This document shows, in pieces, positions 32,645 through 44,483 of a stretch of DNA of 64,000 nt; positions within the stretch are counted from its first letter, which is position 1, and every line of letters begins with the position of its first letter. This DNA is from Diplodia intermedia (lineage: Eukaryota > Ascomycota > Dothideomycetes > Botryosphaeriales > Botryosphaeriaceae). A program made the translations under genes and the position numbers. The stretch is from assembly GCA_021495925.1 (NCBI GenBank), contig JAKEKT010000036.1, positions 248,001 through 312,000 on the forward strand, written 5' to 3'. The notes under the pieces were generated by a model. The model worked only from the letters and a program-made list of their open reading frames with translations. It was not told the origin of the DNA and did not search any database.

Positions 32645-34491
32645 CTACGCCCTACAAAGCCTGCCATCCCTCTCTATCCAAGCATCACTGCCCACCACAG
32701 TCGGCCCATAAAACAGACCATTCGGATCCCACGTCCTCTTGATCTCGCTCAGCCTCTCATAATTCGCCCCATAGTAGTCCTCCTTCCAATTCGGATTCAA
32801 ATAGCTCGCCTCATTCAAATACGTGCCGGACCCGGGCGTCAGCTCCGTCAGCCGCGGCACCACAACCTCATTCAGCTTCCGCTCCCTCTCGCGATTGACC
32901 GCCTCCTCGGCCGCAAAGTCCCACGGCATGACCGCCAGGACCGACACCAGACTGGACCGCCACTGCGGCAACAACGCATTCGGCGCCACCGCCTGACTCT
33001 CATTCGTCTTCAACGCGACGCCCGCGAGCACGAGCCCGGGCGCGTCAACCTCCTGCAGCTGCCGGAACGCCGCCGCCACCGCCGCGCCGTCATCGCCCTC
33101 GACCACGTCCCGCGGGACCAGCCGGCCGGCCATCATGACGTTGATGTTCATGGTGCCGCGCGGGATCGGCCCCAGGTACGCGGCGTAGTGCTCGTAATAC
33201 GTCGGGAAGCTGGACACGTTCATCTGGAACGCCACGCCCAGTCCTTCCAGCGCCGACGCGAACGGCGCCATCACCTCGCGCACGCGCGCCTCGTCCGCGC
33301 CCGGCAGCGTCAAAGGCAGGATGCGGAACCCCGCGCTCGACATGCTGAACCCGACGTGCCCGCCCTGGTCGACGATGGCCGGCAGCGCGGCGAGCAGCGC
33401 CTGGACGCCGCCCCAAAACGCATCCGTATCATTCGCCGGCTTCGCGAACGCGAGCGACGCCCCGCCGACGCGCTCGTCGGGATACACGCGCACCGTCACC
33501 GACGCCGCGACGCCGTAGGCGCCGGGCCCGCCGCCGGCCATGGCCCAGTAGAGGTCGGGGTTGTGCGTCGGCGACGCCGTCACGACGTCGCCGCCGGCGG
33601 TGACGACCTCCCACTCGAGCACCTGGTCCGCCCCCATGCCGTGGATGCTGCTGAGCGCGCTGTGCCCGCCGCCCTGCGTCCACCCGCCGGCGAGCCCGAC
33701 GGTCGGGCAGTTGCCGGTCAGCACGGCGTAGCCGGCGGCCGTCGCGGCGGCCAGGGCGTCGGTGCCGCGGACCCCGGCCGCGAGCTTGATGGCGGGGCCG
33801 GTGTAGGCGGTTGATGGGCTGCTGTAGGTGGGGATGATGGTGGTGCTGCGCATGTTGTGGGTCCACAGGCCCAGCGAGCCGGTTCCGGTGCTCTTGCCGA
33901 GGAAGCTGGGGGCGGTGGTGGCGTGTCAGTGTTGCGGGGGGAAGAGGAAGGGATGGGCGGGGGGAGGGGGCTTCACTTACTCATGGCCGGTGCTGCGGAC
34001 GACGAGGCGGATGTTGTGCTCGTTGGCGAACTTGACGCCGGCGGCCATGTCGGCGGCGGACGTCACGTTGATCGAGTACACGGCGTCGGCGCCCAGCGGA
34101 CAGGGCTGCTCCCGCGCGGTGAAGGGCGTGCAGTTCTGCCACACCGGGTCCATCATGGCGGTGGGGGCGTCTTGGCTGGAGAGAGTCAGTCGTGCTTGCT
34201 TCCCTGCTGCGGTGTGGCTTGGACTCACAACACGATCGGCCACACCCATTGCGACTTGAGTTCGCTGCAGGCGGCTTCGTCGTAGTCCGGGTCGTGGCAG
34301 ACGTGGGCGAGCGGCTTGTTCGAGATGAGCTTTCCCGACACGGTTGTGTTGAGCTCTGCCCATGCTTCTGCTGCCGGCCAGCATGCGTCGCCGGGAATGC
34401 ACTTGCAGCCGGTCGAGTTCTGGGCAACTGCAACTGCCGCGAACGGCAGCGCGTGCAGGGCAACAACAAAAATACGGGAGAGGCCCACCAT
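32645..34491 (-). CDS. Secreted FAD-linked oxidase (berberine bridge enzyme-like)
   Basis: Three exons: complement(32645..33905,33981..34175,34229..34491), 572 aa. The N-terminus MVGLSRIFVVALHALPFAAV is a signal peptide. The FAD-binding PCMH domain shows LVVRSTGHDFLGKSTGTGSL, where the histidine is the usual 8-alpha FAD attachment site, and GNCPTVGLAGGWTQGGGHS, where the cysteine is at the 6-S-cysteinyl position. Both residues are present, so bicovalent FAD is likely. The substrate domain is followed by a complete BBE C-terminal motif (YLNEASYLNPNWKEDYYGAN, and WDPNGLFYGPTVVGSDAW). Relatives oxidise carbohydrates, alkaloids or other small molecules outside the cell; the substrate is not predictable. 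Introns of 75 and 53 nt. It has several Asn-X-Ser/Thr sites. Confidence 0.9.
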
Positions 34492-35229
34492 CTTTGAACG
34501 TGAAGAAAAGCAATGGACATCGATGCAGATACACGAGCTATATATGGGCATGAAGATCGGTCTCGGAGCTTTTATTAGTGTGCATGAAGGATGCGGGGAT
34601 AGCTGCCCACTCCGGCATCGCCCCCAACGGCTAAATCCAAACACAGCGTAGGGCTTATACTGCTATATTATTTCCAGCCCCCAATAGAGTTTATTTGATT
34701 CCTTACTTCTCTGTCCTTAAACCGTCTCGGGCAAAGTCTTGCTGCTATTCGTATCTCCCCAGAAACATCCCCGGTGAGGTCGTCTCGATGGTCGCTTAGA
34801 AGCAAATCATCTCCGGGTAGACTAAAAGCGGTAGATCTCCGTCTCTTACTCCACCCACAACACAGAGCTTTTTCAAAGCTTCGCTCCTCTACATTCACAT
34901 GTGACAATCTTGTCCGAAAAGACCCAGTTTATCAATTTAAGGGCTCTTTGTCACAGGACGTTTGTTGCAAAAGTAACAGCTTTTGCTCGTCTTTCTAATC
35001 GGATGTGAAGCCGAGAACCTCGCATATCGACCCCTATTCCGCGAGTAATGGGCTTGATGCAGCAGAACGAACAGGTACATACAATCAAGCGGCTTAACCA
35101 AATTCATCAGACCCGAGATCGTCTTCTATCCCAGTAAAACAATCTCGATCCGGACGTCGACTCGCTCCCATGCCGACTTATACATCCTGCCAAGACCCAC
35201 CCGAGCGGCCGTCCGCTAACAGTTCTAAC
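34492..35229. promoter_or_regulatory. Intergenic with TATA box of the FAD oxidase gene
   Basis: TATATAT at 34539-34545 lies 48 bases upstream of the minus-strand FAD-oxidase ATG. The remainder (to 35229) contains the 3' flank of the next minus-strand gene. No other gene is seen. Confidence 0.55.
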
Positions 35230-37594
35230 TCAAAGCAGATGGAGACTCGCATTCTCGTCCTGAGGCACAGAATCATTAGCGCTTGATCCAGTCCCGACAA
35301 CAGAACCATCGCTGCTTTGCTCCTGCGGCTCTCCAATCTCTTCAGTACCAGCCTCCTCCAGCCCCGTTGTCGTCACAGCCGTATGCGACAGGCCCGCCTT
35401 CTCATTCGCTTTTCCCGCACCCTGACCACCCTTCGCCTGCGGTTCCTCAACTTCTTCGGTCCCAGCCCCCTCACAGCCCCCTGTCGCTACAGCCACAGGC
35501 AGCCCCGCCATATCTTCATCCGCCTTTCCAGGCCCCCTCAGCCTGGGGTGCTCGCGATCCTCCAGATCCAACATTGCAAGCGGCTCGCCATGTTCCGTCA
35601 TCGGGATGGCGTCGGTGGCGCGCGACCAAGTTCCGGCGCCAACCTCTTCGTGGGCGAGACGTTGGAGCTGCAGCGTTTCGTTCGTGCACCATTCCAGACG
35701 CGCGTAGTCCTTGAGGTGGTGCCGTTTCTGCACGCAGCCGAGGACCGGTTCCAGGACGAACGAGATGAGGATGATGACGGCGCCGGTGGCGAAGGCGAAG
35801 CAGATGCCGAAGAAGCTGAAGGAGACGTGCGCGTTGCTGAGGATTTTCTGGGCCGCGTTAGCCACGACAGCGTGCGGTAGCGCGGACGCGGGATGCGAAC
35901 CTGGTTTCTGCATATTGCCCTTTGGGTTGTGGTGTTTGGCTCCAGAACCCATCGCTGGAGATTGGCATTCGGGCCCGTCGCGTAGCTGATAGCGGATGCC
36001 TGTTGGTAAGCTGAGGCCGTGGCAAACCAGTGTTGGATGTCTAGCTGCCACTGGTTGTCCGGAAGGGGGCCTTGTATGCCGCCACTGAGCGTGTCTCTGG
36101 ACTTCAGAGACTGGGTCCCCAAGTCACCGACCACTTGCTCGACCCCGAGACTGTCGAAATACATCCAGCTGAACATGTCCCACAATGCGTCTCCTCGGAA
36201 CAGGACTTCTGCGCTATCGTATGTATCCCAATCTCCACCGAGAGGTGTGCAGCGCTTGTCTTCCGGAAGCTGGGAGCTGCAGAGTTGCGTTTGGCTTGTG
36301 CATGCCAGAGGAGATGCCGACTCGTCTTGGCCGTACACACTGATTGAAGACCCATCGTTTGATAGAACCCCCGGCACGACATCAGCAACTTTGTGGGTAG
36401 CACGGTACCAGTCGTCGATTGTTTGCGTGTTGAAGACGACTTGACCGGCCGATAGAAAGAATAGGAGGACGTTGGCGTCCGGGCGCTCCAGGTTGGCGAT
36501 GGGCTTGAAATCAGACTTCGTGTCCACAAGGGAGCCATTCTGGTATATTGCCCTCTTCATGCTTTGAGATTGTCAGCTCCGAGTAGCGTGCCCCGAGTCC
36601 GCAAGGTTTGAAGGCCAACATACCCAATGTCATAGTCCGCGTTGGCACTGTTGGCGTCGGTCTCTATCAACTCCCAGATGGCATTGTTTGTGTACTCGTA
36701 CGTGAAATTGGCATCCACAGCTTCTCCATAGTAGTACCGGGTGTAGGATCTGTCGCCTGATATGTTCCAAGTGGACTTATAGCCCTCTGTCACCAACGGA
36801 GAGCAATGAAGGACCCTTCTGTATTGAAATCTCCCTTCCAACGGCGAGTTGAGGCCGAGGTCCCGATGGCTATCCACGTATCCAGTGTCCATCAATAAGC
36901 TTGTGTTGTTGCCCCGACATATACCCCCGTGGAAAGGGCAGCTGGCATTTGTCACGACAGTCGATTGTAGGTTCTTCTTGATGAATGTGCCACACTCCAG
37001 CTCACCTGATGTGTCCGTGTTGTAGCATTGCTGAGCGTAGTTGGCTGCGTTCTGCATCTTCTTGTTGTAGTAGGGCATGGCCAAGGTCTGATAAAGTGTG
37101 TAGTTGTCGGAGAAGGAAGGGCTGGCCAGGAGGCCACAGCGAGGGCTTGCGATCAAAACTTCATTCCCCAAAGCGACGTGCGAGGAGAGACCACTAGCCG
37201 TTGCAAAGGCTATGATGAACAAGGTCGCAAATGCGATAATGGGGATGACTTGGGCACATGATTGGCCAGAGCGCCGGGCCCATGTAAGTTCGATAAGGGT
37301 GATGAGGCCAGACGTGGCGTTGGAAGAGTTTCGAAGGATTGCTTGACGTTGGTGGTAGAGGCCATCTTGAACTGTCTCAGAAGAGAGTAGCTGATGAAAT
37401 CCAAAGCACGCAACTCTCCAGGTACGGGACCCAACCACAGTGATGAACAATGCCAGAAAGGCGATCATCAAGTTGGCTTCAGAACGACCCAAAGTGAGCC
37501 TGGCGCCGAACACGGCTCCGTGAGTCCAGTCTGTCCAGACCCCAGTGTAAACATCATGGAAGCCCTCTGGGTTTGAAGAGGCGTCGAGCAGCAT
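35230..37594 (-). CDS. Uncharacterised fungal membrane protein
   Basis: Three exons: complement(35230..35847,35901..36561,36624..37594), 749 aa from the first in-frame ATG; the open frame reaches 37615 but only through a TTG. Membrane segments: one near residues 40-60 (NLMIAFLALFITVVG), a second near 125-145 (VIPIIAFATLFIIAFATA), a weak one in exon 2 (NVLLFFLSAGQVVF) and a strong one in exon 3 (FFGICFAFATGAVIILISFV). The large loop between spans 2 and 4 has many cysteines and N-glycosylation sequons and is probably extracytoplasmic. The C-terminal 170 residues are a disordered acidic Gly/Glu-rich cytoplasmic-type tail with two imperfect repeats built on GAGTEEVEEPQ / EAGTEEIGEPQ. I do not recognise the family. 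The introns (62 and 53 nt) are required to join frames. Confidence 0.78.
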
Positions 37595-39862
37595 TTCTTT
37601 TGCTCCGAAAGTCAAAGAATGGACACAAAAGCAGTGGGGAAATTGGGTTGGGGTTCAAAATCCATACAGTTCAGCATATACCTCTTAAATAGGCATATGT
37701 TCAGCCGGGAGATCACAGCCTCGACGTGGCTCACTGCATGCTGACAGTAAGGCTAAGTTTGCCTACCGACAGACCATGATGATTCGCACGCGAATTTTTA
37801 TGAGGCTTTTTTTTTACCGCAATGGGCGCACGTGCATTGCATTTTATTTCAGGGTTGCGATGAGTAACGAGTTCAAAAAGTCTTTCATGATCTGAGGTTT
37901 GCTATTATGGCTTCAAGTGTAAAGCAAGGCTAGCTTTCAGGCGAGCTGCATTCAGCCCCCAAAAGCACATGTGAACTCAGCCTGATCGCACTGCCAATGG
38001 AAATGGGGGAGCAACGCGGCAACCCTGCCTCGTTTTCCCTTTTCGATGGAATATACAGCTTCCTAATAATAGGCGCCAGGCAGCACATCATGCAAAACAG
38101 GGAAGGGAGGGACGGATTGTTGGGTTCTCGCATTGCGCAGTAGCGGAAGTATCTCGAGGCACGAGGCATCAACCGTCAGTAGGTAAGGAGGCATATACAT
38201 CAACCACCTTCGAGAGACAATTTGGCTCATTAGTTGAGCGGAAACTGATACGGCTCGAGAAGATGGAAAGGTGACATGGCCTCGTTATTGGCTGGCATGA
38301 TTGATGTGGAGGACGTAGATACGAGTTCTCGCAAAATGAACAGCTATTTATTTTTGTACGCGGGATGACCTTGTACAAGGCTGAGACCAATTGCGCCCAG
38401 CTCCCATAAATAACCACAAGTAAAAAGTTCTGACGATCGATAGGTTTGGCGACGGAGAAAAGGCAGAAGGGCTGCTTCTTAAGCTAGCTGCATAATAATG
38501 CTCGTAGACATAGTAGCAAAGCTTTAACACGTGATCCGACCTTCAACGAATAGTCCTTTCCGTGAAAGCCGATACTTTATTTTGAACAAATGATATGGTA
38601 CTGGTGGACTTGTTTTTCTCTTTCGGTTGGATGTGCAGTGATAATATGCAGTATTCTTAGACAGCACATCATGCGTACCCACGAGAAGAGGGGTAAGATG
38701 CCTGCACTACTGCAGGCAATGCCGGCCCGACAAATGGATAGACGCTAGTTGCGAAGATCACATCGGCCATCTCAACCCCTCAAAGACGAAGCGACAGCTT
38801 GCTATCGTCATTTCATGTTACCCGAGGTGCGATTCGATTCAACCATCCCCACTAGCTGTCTTCCAGATGGGCCAGCCAGCGAGGCATTTCTGTGCCATAC
38901 TGCTCAAGCATGCGCCACTCCACTCATACAGCAATCCCATGGTGGTGGCATTATTTAAAGTCACTAGCCGTCGAACGATAAGTATGTGGCTATGCGTCGA
39001 CTATAGTCGATAAAACGTGGACGAGGGAAAACTCGAACTTCATGTCGAAAACTGTCGCATGATGTGTTTTCGTCAAAGGGAAGGGAAAAGGAATCCTGCG
39101 CAATAATAATCTTCTCCTCCGCGGCGTGCCTCCCTTACTGAACATCCCCCGTCCGGGGTGCTTGTTTAAACTTAGGCCCAGCCTGCCATTCCTCATCGGA
39201 CCCTTTGCGGATCGGCCGGGAAAGCGGGCGGGGTAAGAGGGAAAAGAAAGGGTGGTAGCGTAAGGATTTAGATGCAGAGGAGATGGATTCCTCCGTGCGG
39301 GGTACCAAGTGGTAGAAACAGGAGGTTTTGATTGCGACGATACAACGGAATGGCAAACACGACCGCTCTATGTCTATGGATCTCGAAGCATACTACGGAC
39401 CACTTGAATATTATTATTATCAATAAGAAGTTGTCACCATCGTCTTATGAAGGCGTAGGTTTTTAGTGAAGCTAAGGTATTACCGCATTCGTTTGGCATG
39501 TGATGATAAGGACGCCCGCTTTCGGTAAGTTTTTGAGGACAGCTCGTGGAATGATGTCATGATTGGTGTAACTCACATGAAATATGTGAGCGACTAGCGT
39601 AAAGTCCTCAATCTGGTCTCCACAGGTACGATATGCGATCCTGTGCCGCAATTCCATCTGGTGGCCTCATGGCAACCAGAAAACGCCTATCTCTCACATG
39701 CAAAGTACCTTCAGGATTGTATGATGAGATAAAGGTCAATCGTGCTTTTTCACATGTTGTCAGCAACATGCAACATATAAGCTGCTGCTTCTGTCCCGAG
39801 AAAAGCGTCTTTGTGTCCTCGCAGATTGCAACAGACATTGTCACATCGCAACCTTGTTAACA
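37595..39862. other. Gene-poor 2.27-kb divergent intergenic region
   Basis: This is the longest gap between supported genes in the window. It lies between divergent genes, the membrane protein and the DUF2235 protein. Composition is more AT-rich than the coding parts and all ORFs are under 90 codons with no recognisable product. A TTATTATTATTATCAATAAG stretch near 39408 is the only simple sequence noted. It may hold promoters plus an unseen RNA or degraded element. Confidence 0.5.
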
Positions 39863-42246
39863 ATGCATCCTTCTCGTCCAAAGAAGCGCCTCATCGTGTG
39901 CTGCGATGGAACCTGGCAAGCGTCAGACAAGACGTACGGCACCAGCCCTTCCAACATCGCCAAGCTCAGTCGCATGATCGCCCGGGAAGATGGAGACATC
40001 CCACAAGTGGTCTACTATCAGTCGGGAGTAGGCACTGGAACATGGGGGGTATTCGACATGGGCATTTCAGGTTTGAAGCCACAGGCCTATCCGAGCATCT
40101 CAGCGCTGACTGCGTGCTAAAGGCAGCTTTGGCATTGGACTGTCGGAAAATGTCGCGTCGGCGTACCACTATCTGTCAACAAACTTTCATGCCGGCAACC
40201 ACGACGGCCACTTTGCAAATGATGAGATCTTCCTGTTTGGCTTCTCCCGTGGGGCTTACACGGCTCGGGTCCTCAGTGGGCTGGTCACTGAGATGGGGCT
40301 CCTCAAACCCCAGCACCTGCACGAGTTCCCGCGGGCGTTTGAGATCTACAAAAGACTCGGCAGCAAGGCGGCAAAGAAGGTCGACAAAGGCAAACTCTTC
40401 GAACGATGGGTGGATTACTTTGTCGGAAGCCTACCTACGGCTGACAGGGAATTCTGGCACGAGCTCAGGAACAAGACGTATGATGTGAAGGTCAAGGTGG
40501 TGGGGGTCTGGGATACGGTACGCACCATGGTGATGAGCTGTATGGCTTTCGGCTGACCCTGGGGCAGGTGGGTGCGCTTGGAATCCCGGACAGTTGGTTG
40601 TCGACCATATTCCCGGGGCTCAGTAAACCGTACCAGTTCCACAGCACCGGGCTCAACACCAGTAAGTCCAGCCACAGAACCCATTCCATGGCTGACTGTG
40701 GCGTGCAGAAATCGAAAATGCTTTCCAAGCGCTTGCCCTGGACGAGCACCGCGGTGCATTCCCGCCAACTTTGTGGTTCCTGCCCAAGCATCTCCTCCGC
40801 AGGCCCGACTGCCCGAACCTCAAACAGTGCTGGTTCCCTGGCTATCACGAATCCATCGGAGGTGGGGGCGTCAGGATGCAGTCGCTGCTTGCGCAGTGGT
40901 TTCCACACGTCATGAACCGGATCATGCCCGACACGTCGCAGATCCACGAGGTGACTCTGGCCTGGATGTGCGACCAAGTCAACGGGCTCCTCAAATTCGA
41001 CGACCACGTCGTGCAGGACATGCTGCTCAAGCACGGCAAGACCCGGCCCGACTGGGCGGCGTGCAAGGAAACCGACATGCTCCAGTGGCTGAGGTTCTTC
41101 AAGCTCAGCTCGTTCGGGGGGTCGCGCACCAGGACGCCGGGCCGGTATTTCGAGCACCAGACCAACGAGACGATGCACCCATCGGTGCACTTCCGCACGA
41201 GCGAGGTCAAACGGCTCCACTACACCGGCCGGCCGCTCCGCGAGCGCTTTGTCTGGGCCTACTTTGCCTGGCTTCCGCAGTTCCACTTCAACTTCGCCAC
41301 GCCGCTGTGGCTCTTGGGCGAGGCATTCCGGCTTTTGGGGGTGGTGCTCTTCTTCCTGGGTGCCCCGATCCGAGCCTTCGCGCCATCGGTGTGGGAGTTC
41401 GCTTCGGATCTCTGGGACTTGGGCGGAGACGTGGTGCACATGGCGGCGGCGGCGATTGCCCACCTCGGCCGGCTCGGACAGCGGTTCCCCTTCGCCTTCT
41501 GCTACCTGGACGAGCCGCTCTGGCGGTGGCAGAAGCGGTCGACGGACCCGGACAAACCCGACGGGGCGAGCTGGGTGCGGCGCAACGTGCCGTGCTCGGT
41601 CTTCTTCCAGAACGGGCAGGAGCAGGTGCACCTGCAGGAGTGGGTGATCCGCGAGTCGGCTTTGCACAAGACCAACTTCGAGAAGGAAATGCTGCCGGAG
41701 CACGTGTGGAACAAGCTGGACGCGCGCAACCGGCAGTCCATCAGGCACGCCGAAGCGGCGCCCGACTACCGCATGCAGTTCTGGACGAGGACCGACTGGG
41801 CGCACCGCCACGACCAGCCGCGCCTGGCCCACGGCCCCGTCCGCCAGCACGTCACCGTCCCCCACCCCATCCACGCCCTGCACGACACCATCCACCACGC
41901 CTTCGGCGACGCCCGCAGCGTCCACGACACGGCCCACCGCCTCGAGGACCGGGTCAGCGACGATCTGCGCAGCCTGCCGCACAAGATCCAGGACGCCCTC
42001 GACTCCAAGACCCACCTCATGCACGACGGCCTGCGCGGCGCCGTGGGTGCCGTGCACGGCGCCGCCGACAGGGCGCACGACGGCATCGAGGGCTTCCGCG
42101 GCCGCGCCCACGACAAGCTCAACGAGCTGCAGGACGACAACGGCAACGTCCACCTGGGCCGCAAGAGCAAGAAGCTTGGGGACAGCAAGGGAACGAGTAT
42201 GGATGATGATTTTCTTCAGAACGGTGGAGCCGTCCAGGGTCTTTGA
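39863..42246 (+). CDS. DUF2235 alpha/beta-hydrolase domain protein
   Basis: Four exons: 39863..40070,40123..40517,40568..40661,40709..42246, 744 aa. The domain starts KKRLIVCCDGTWQ and has the nucleophile elbow LFGFSRGAYTARVLSG, VGVWDTVGALGIP across an intron, and WFPGYHESIGGG. These are the landmarks of DUF2235, the fold shared with bacterial T6SS phospholipase-type effectors; fungal members are of unknown function. A central hydrophobic part (FRLLGVVLFFLGAPIRAF) may touch membrane. The last 130 residues form a long His/Asp/Arg-rich amphipathic helical stretch with recurring HD and HDT/HDG units. Introns of 50-52 nt (and 47 nt for the third). The catalytic Ser, Asp and His candidates are all visible, though the GGG segment reads HESIGGG rather than the commoner HxxVGGG. 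Confidence 0.87.
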
Positions 42247-42694
42247 TGGCGAACTGATGTCATGGATAGTCAGAACCTAAAAGTGTGCGTTAGTCAAATG
42301 TCAGGGGCGTTTTCCTTTCAGTGACTTATCTCAGCCATGCTCGTGCTATCCACATGGTCCCCGCCACATGGCTACTGGACAGGGACTGCCGAGCTTATCC
42401 CCAGTCCTCAAACACAAACGAGTTGCAATTTACGCGGTGTCCAAGCGCGGGCCAATGACACTAGTCGGACGCCGCGGCTTTTGTTGTTGTTGGATGAGCT
42501 GCATGATCCTCCAACGATCGTTGCCGTTACGGCGGACTGTACTGCCCCGATTGGGCTTCGGTGCTCCCATTGGCCGAGGCGGGCGCCCCCATGTCGGCGG
42601 GCGGGGACGCGGATCCGTGGAACAAACCTCACACGTCGGCCACTCACTACACCCTCAAGCCCTCAGAAGGTTTCAGGTCTCGAGACGAGCGACT
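42247..42694. other. Intergenic, promoter of the next plus-strand gene
   Basis: This is a 448-base gap. An in-frame open stretch continues upstream of the ATG at 42695 to an ATG at 42368, so a longer N-terminus is formally possible. The added sequence has no domain features. Confidence 0.5.
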
Positions 42695-44483
42695 ATGGCA
42701 CCCACGGGCCCATCCGAAGCAGCGCCGGCCGAGGTGCCACAGCCGTGTGGTGACACATCGGACCCGGATTTCGAGAGGGCGCCGGCGACGTTCCAGCTGG
42801 CCAGCTCCGCCGCCGCCCAGCACCGCAAGCCCGCCTTTCTCTTCGTGCACGTAGACGGCGCAAGCGAGAAGAAGCACCGGTCGAAGCCGCGCACACGTGA
42901 GCGCGAGGTCCGCAGCCACATCATGATCCGCACCAACGAGAACAAGCGGCGCGCGGGCGTCGAGGTCGTCGGCCGGCACCACCAGCACGCAATCGACCAT
43001 GTCGCGGCAAGGATACAGCAGCAAGCTATCCGGGACGTGGGCACCGGCCGCATCGACCCGTTCGACACGCTGCCGGTCCGGGAGACGCCCGTTTACCGTA
43101 AGACGGTCGAGTTTTGTAAGCCCGAGTCCCCTATAGCCGCTGCTTGGCTTTCGCTTCCGCTAACCCCAGCCCAGTCTTTTTCCACATGCCTATTCAGATC
43201 CCCTACTCGGACGGTTAGTACGCTCTTGGCACCTCCACTCCCTGTACCTAACGGCCATTCAGACGAGCTCGTGCTCGAGAGTCGGACCGTCAGCCCGCCG
43301 GCCTGGGCCAAGTCGTTCTGGCGGCTGGCCAACGACGAGCCCGCCACCTTCCTCGCCATCCTGTACTACACGGCCGTCGTGTATGGGAGCTTGCCTGGAA
43401 TCGAGATGAGCGCGGAGCACCTGCTGTGGGCGCAACGAGCGCTCGAGATGATCAGAGACTGGATAGCGTCCGGGGGCCCGATAACCGACTCCCTCGCATG
43501 CGCAGTGGCCTCGTTGGCGACGTCTGCGGTAAGCATATCGCCCCTTTTGTGCAGGGAACCCGTTTTACTCACACGGCCACCAGAGCATCCAAGGCCAGTA
43601 CGAAGTCTCCGACAAGCACTACATCGGCCTGCTCGCCATCGTGAACGCCCGGGGCGGCATCTCCACCTTCGAGCCCTTCATCCGGCGCGGCCTCATCTGG
43701 TGCGAGTTCTACTACCGCATCCGCCACATGACCGTCCCGGTCCTGCACCAGGAGCTGTCCCCCGAGAGCCTGCAGCAGTGCCGCGCCAGCTTCCCGCCCG
43801 CGCTGCAGCACGAGGCCCTGCGCCGCCACCGCCTCGGCCAGCGCCGCCTCCCGCGCGTCGGCGCCGACCTCGACCTCATCCTGCTCCACCTGCACCACCT
43901 GAGCATCGTCCAGGACCCGGCGTGGGGCCCGCACGCGGACCGCGCCGCCATGCGCAACCTCCTCTACGACTGCGAGCACAAGCTCCTGGTCATCCTCGCC
44001 GCGCCGCCGTCGTCCAAGCCCGACCGCGGAGAAGACGACGCGTCCGTGTCGCCGGCGCGGCGCGTGCGCTCCGCCGTCGCCCAGGCCGCGCAGATGTTCC
44101 TCCTCGCCGCCCTGAGGGAGATGCCGCTGCGCAGGGCCCTCTACGACCTCCTGGCCGAAAGGCTGACGGCCACCATATGCGTGCCCGACGCCGTCGACCA
44201 GTGGATGCGCGTGGCGCACCTGCACAGCCTGGTCTGGGTCCTGTTCGTCGGATGGGTCCTCTCCGCGCGGGGCATCGAGTGCAGGGCGCAGAAGTGGTTC
44301 CAGGAGCGCCTCACGCAGACCATGTGGCAGCTCGACCTTCGCAGCTGCGAGGACTTGGACGCCGTCCTCGCGCAGTTCCCGTCGACGGACGCGTTTTGCG
44401 GGGAGCCCTTTCGGCAGCTTCGCTCCATGCTGTCCGTCATAGACGAGGAGGGCGGGGCGGGTCATGAGTTGCAGGCCATCTGA
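42695..44483 (+). CDS. Fungal-specific transcription factor domain protein, no Zn cluster
   Basis: Four exons: 42695..43115,43175..43213,43263..43528,43584..44483, 541 aa; introns are 59, 49 and 55 nt, and exon 2 is only 39 nt. The N-terminus carries a motif common in this class, HRKPAFLFVHVDG, followed by a basic stretch (REREVRSHIMIRTNENKRR). The rest is the helical fungal transcription factor 2 type region: PATFLAILYYTAVVYGSL, AQRALEMIRDWIASG, VSDKHYIGLLAIVNARGG and IRRGLIWCEFYYRIRH. No Zn2Cys6 motif is present, as in many members of this family. A regulatory role is inferred from family only. It lies on the same strand as the DUF2235 gene. Confidence 0.82.

Noticed and set aside
32526..32711. 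Small secreted-protein-like ORF
   Set aside because: It begins with TTG instead of ATG and runs antisense into the FAD oxidase 3' end, so there is no reason to call it a gene.
40492..42153. 553-codon minus-strand ORF
   Set aside because: Mirror of the DUF2235 gene; Val/Arg/Pro-rich with no recognisable motif, while the sense strand has a full domain and valid introns.
42368..44467. 699-codon plus-strand ORF as one protein
   Set aside because: The frame after about 43570 is Pro/Arg-rich and non-coding. The spliced model switches to another frame that carries the fungal transcription factor domain.
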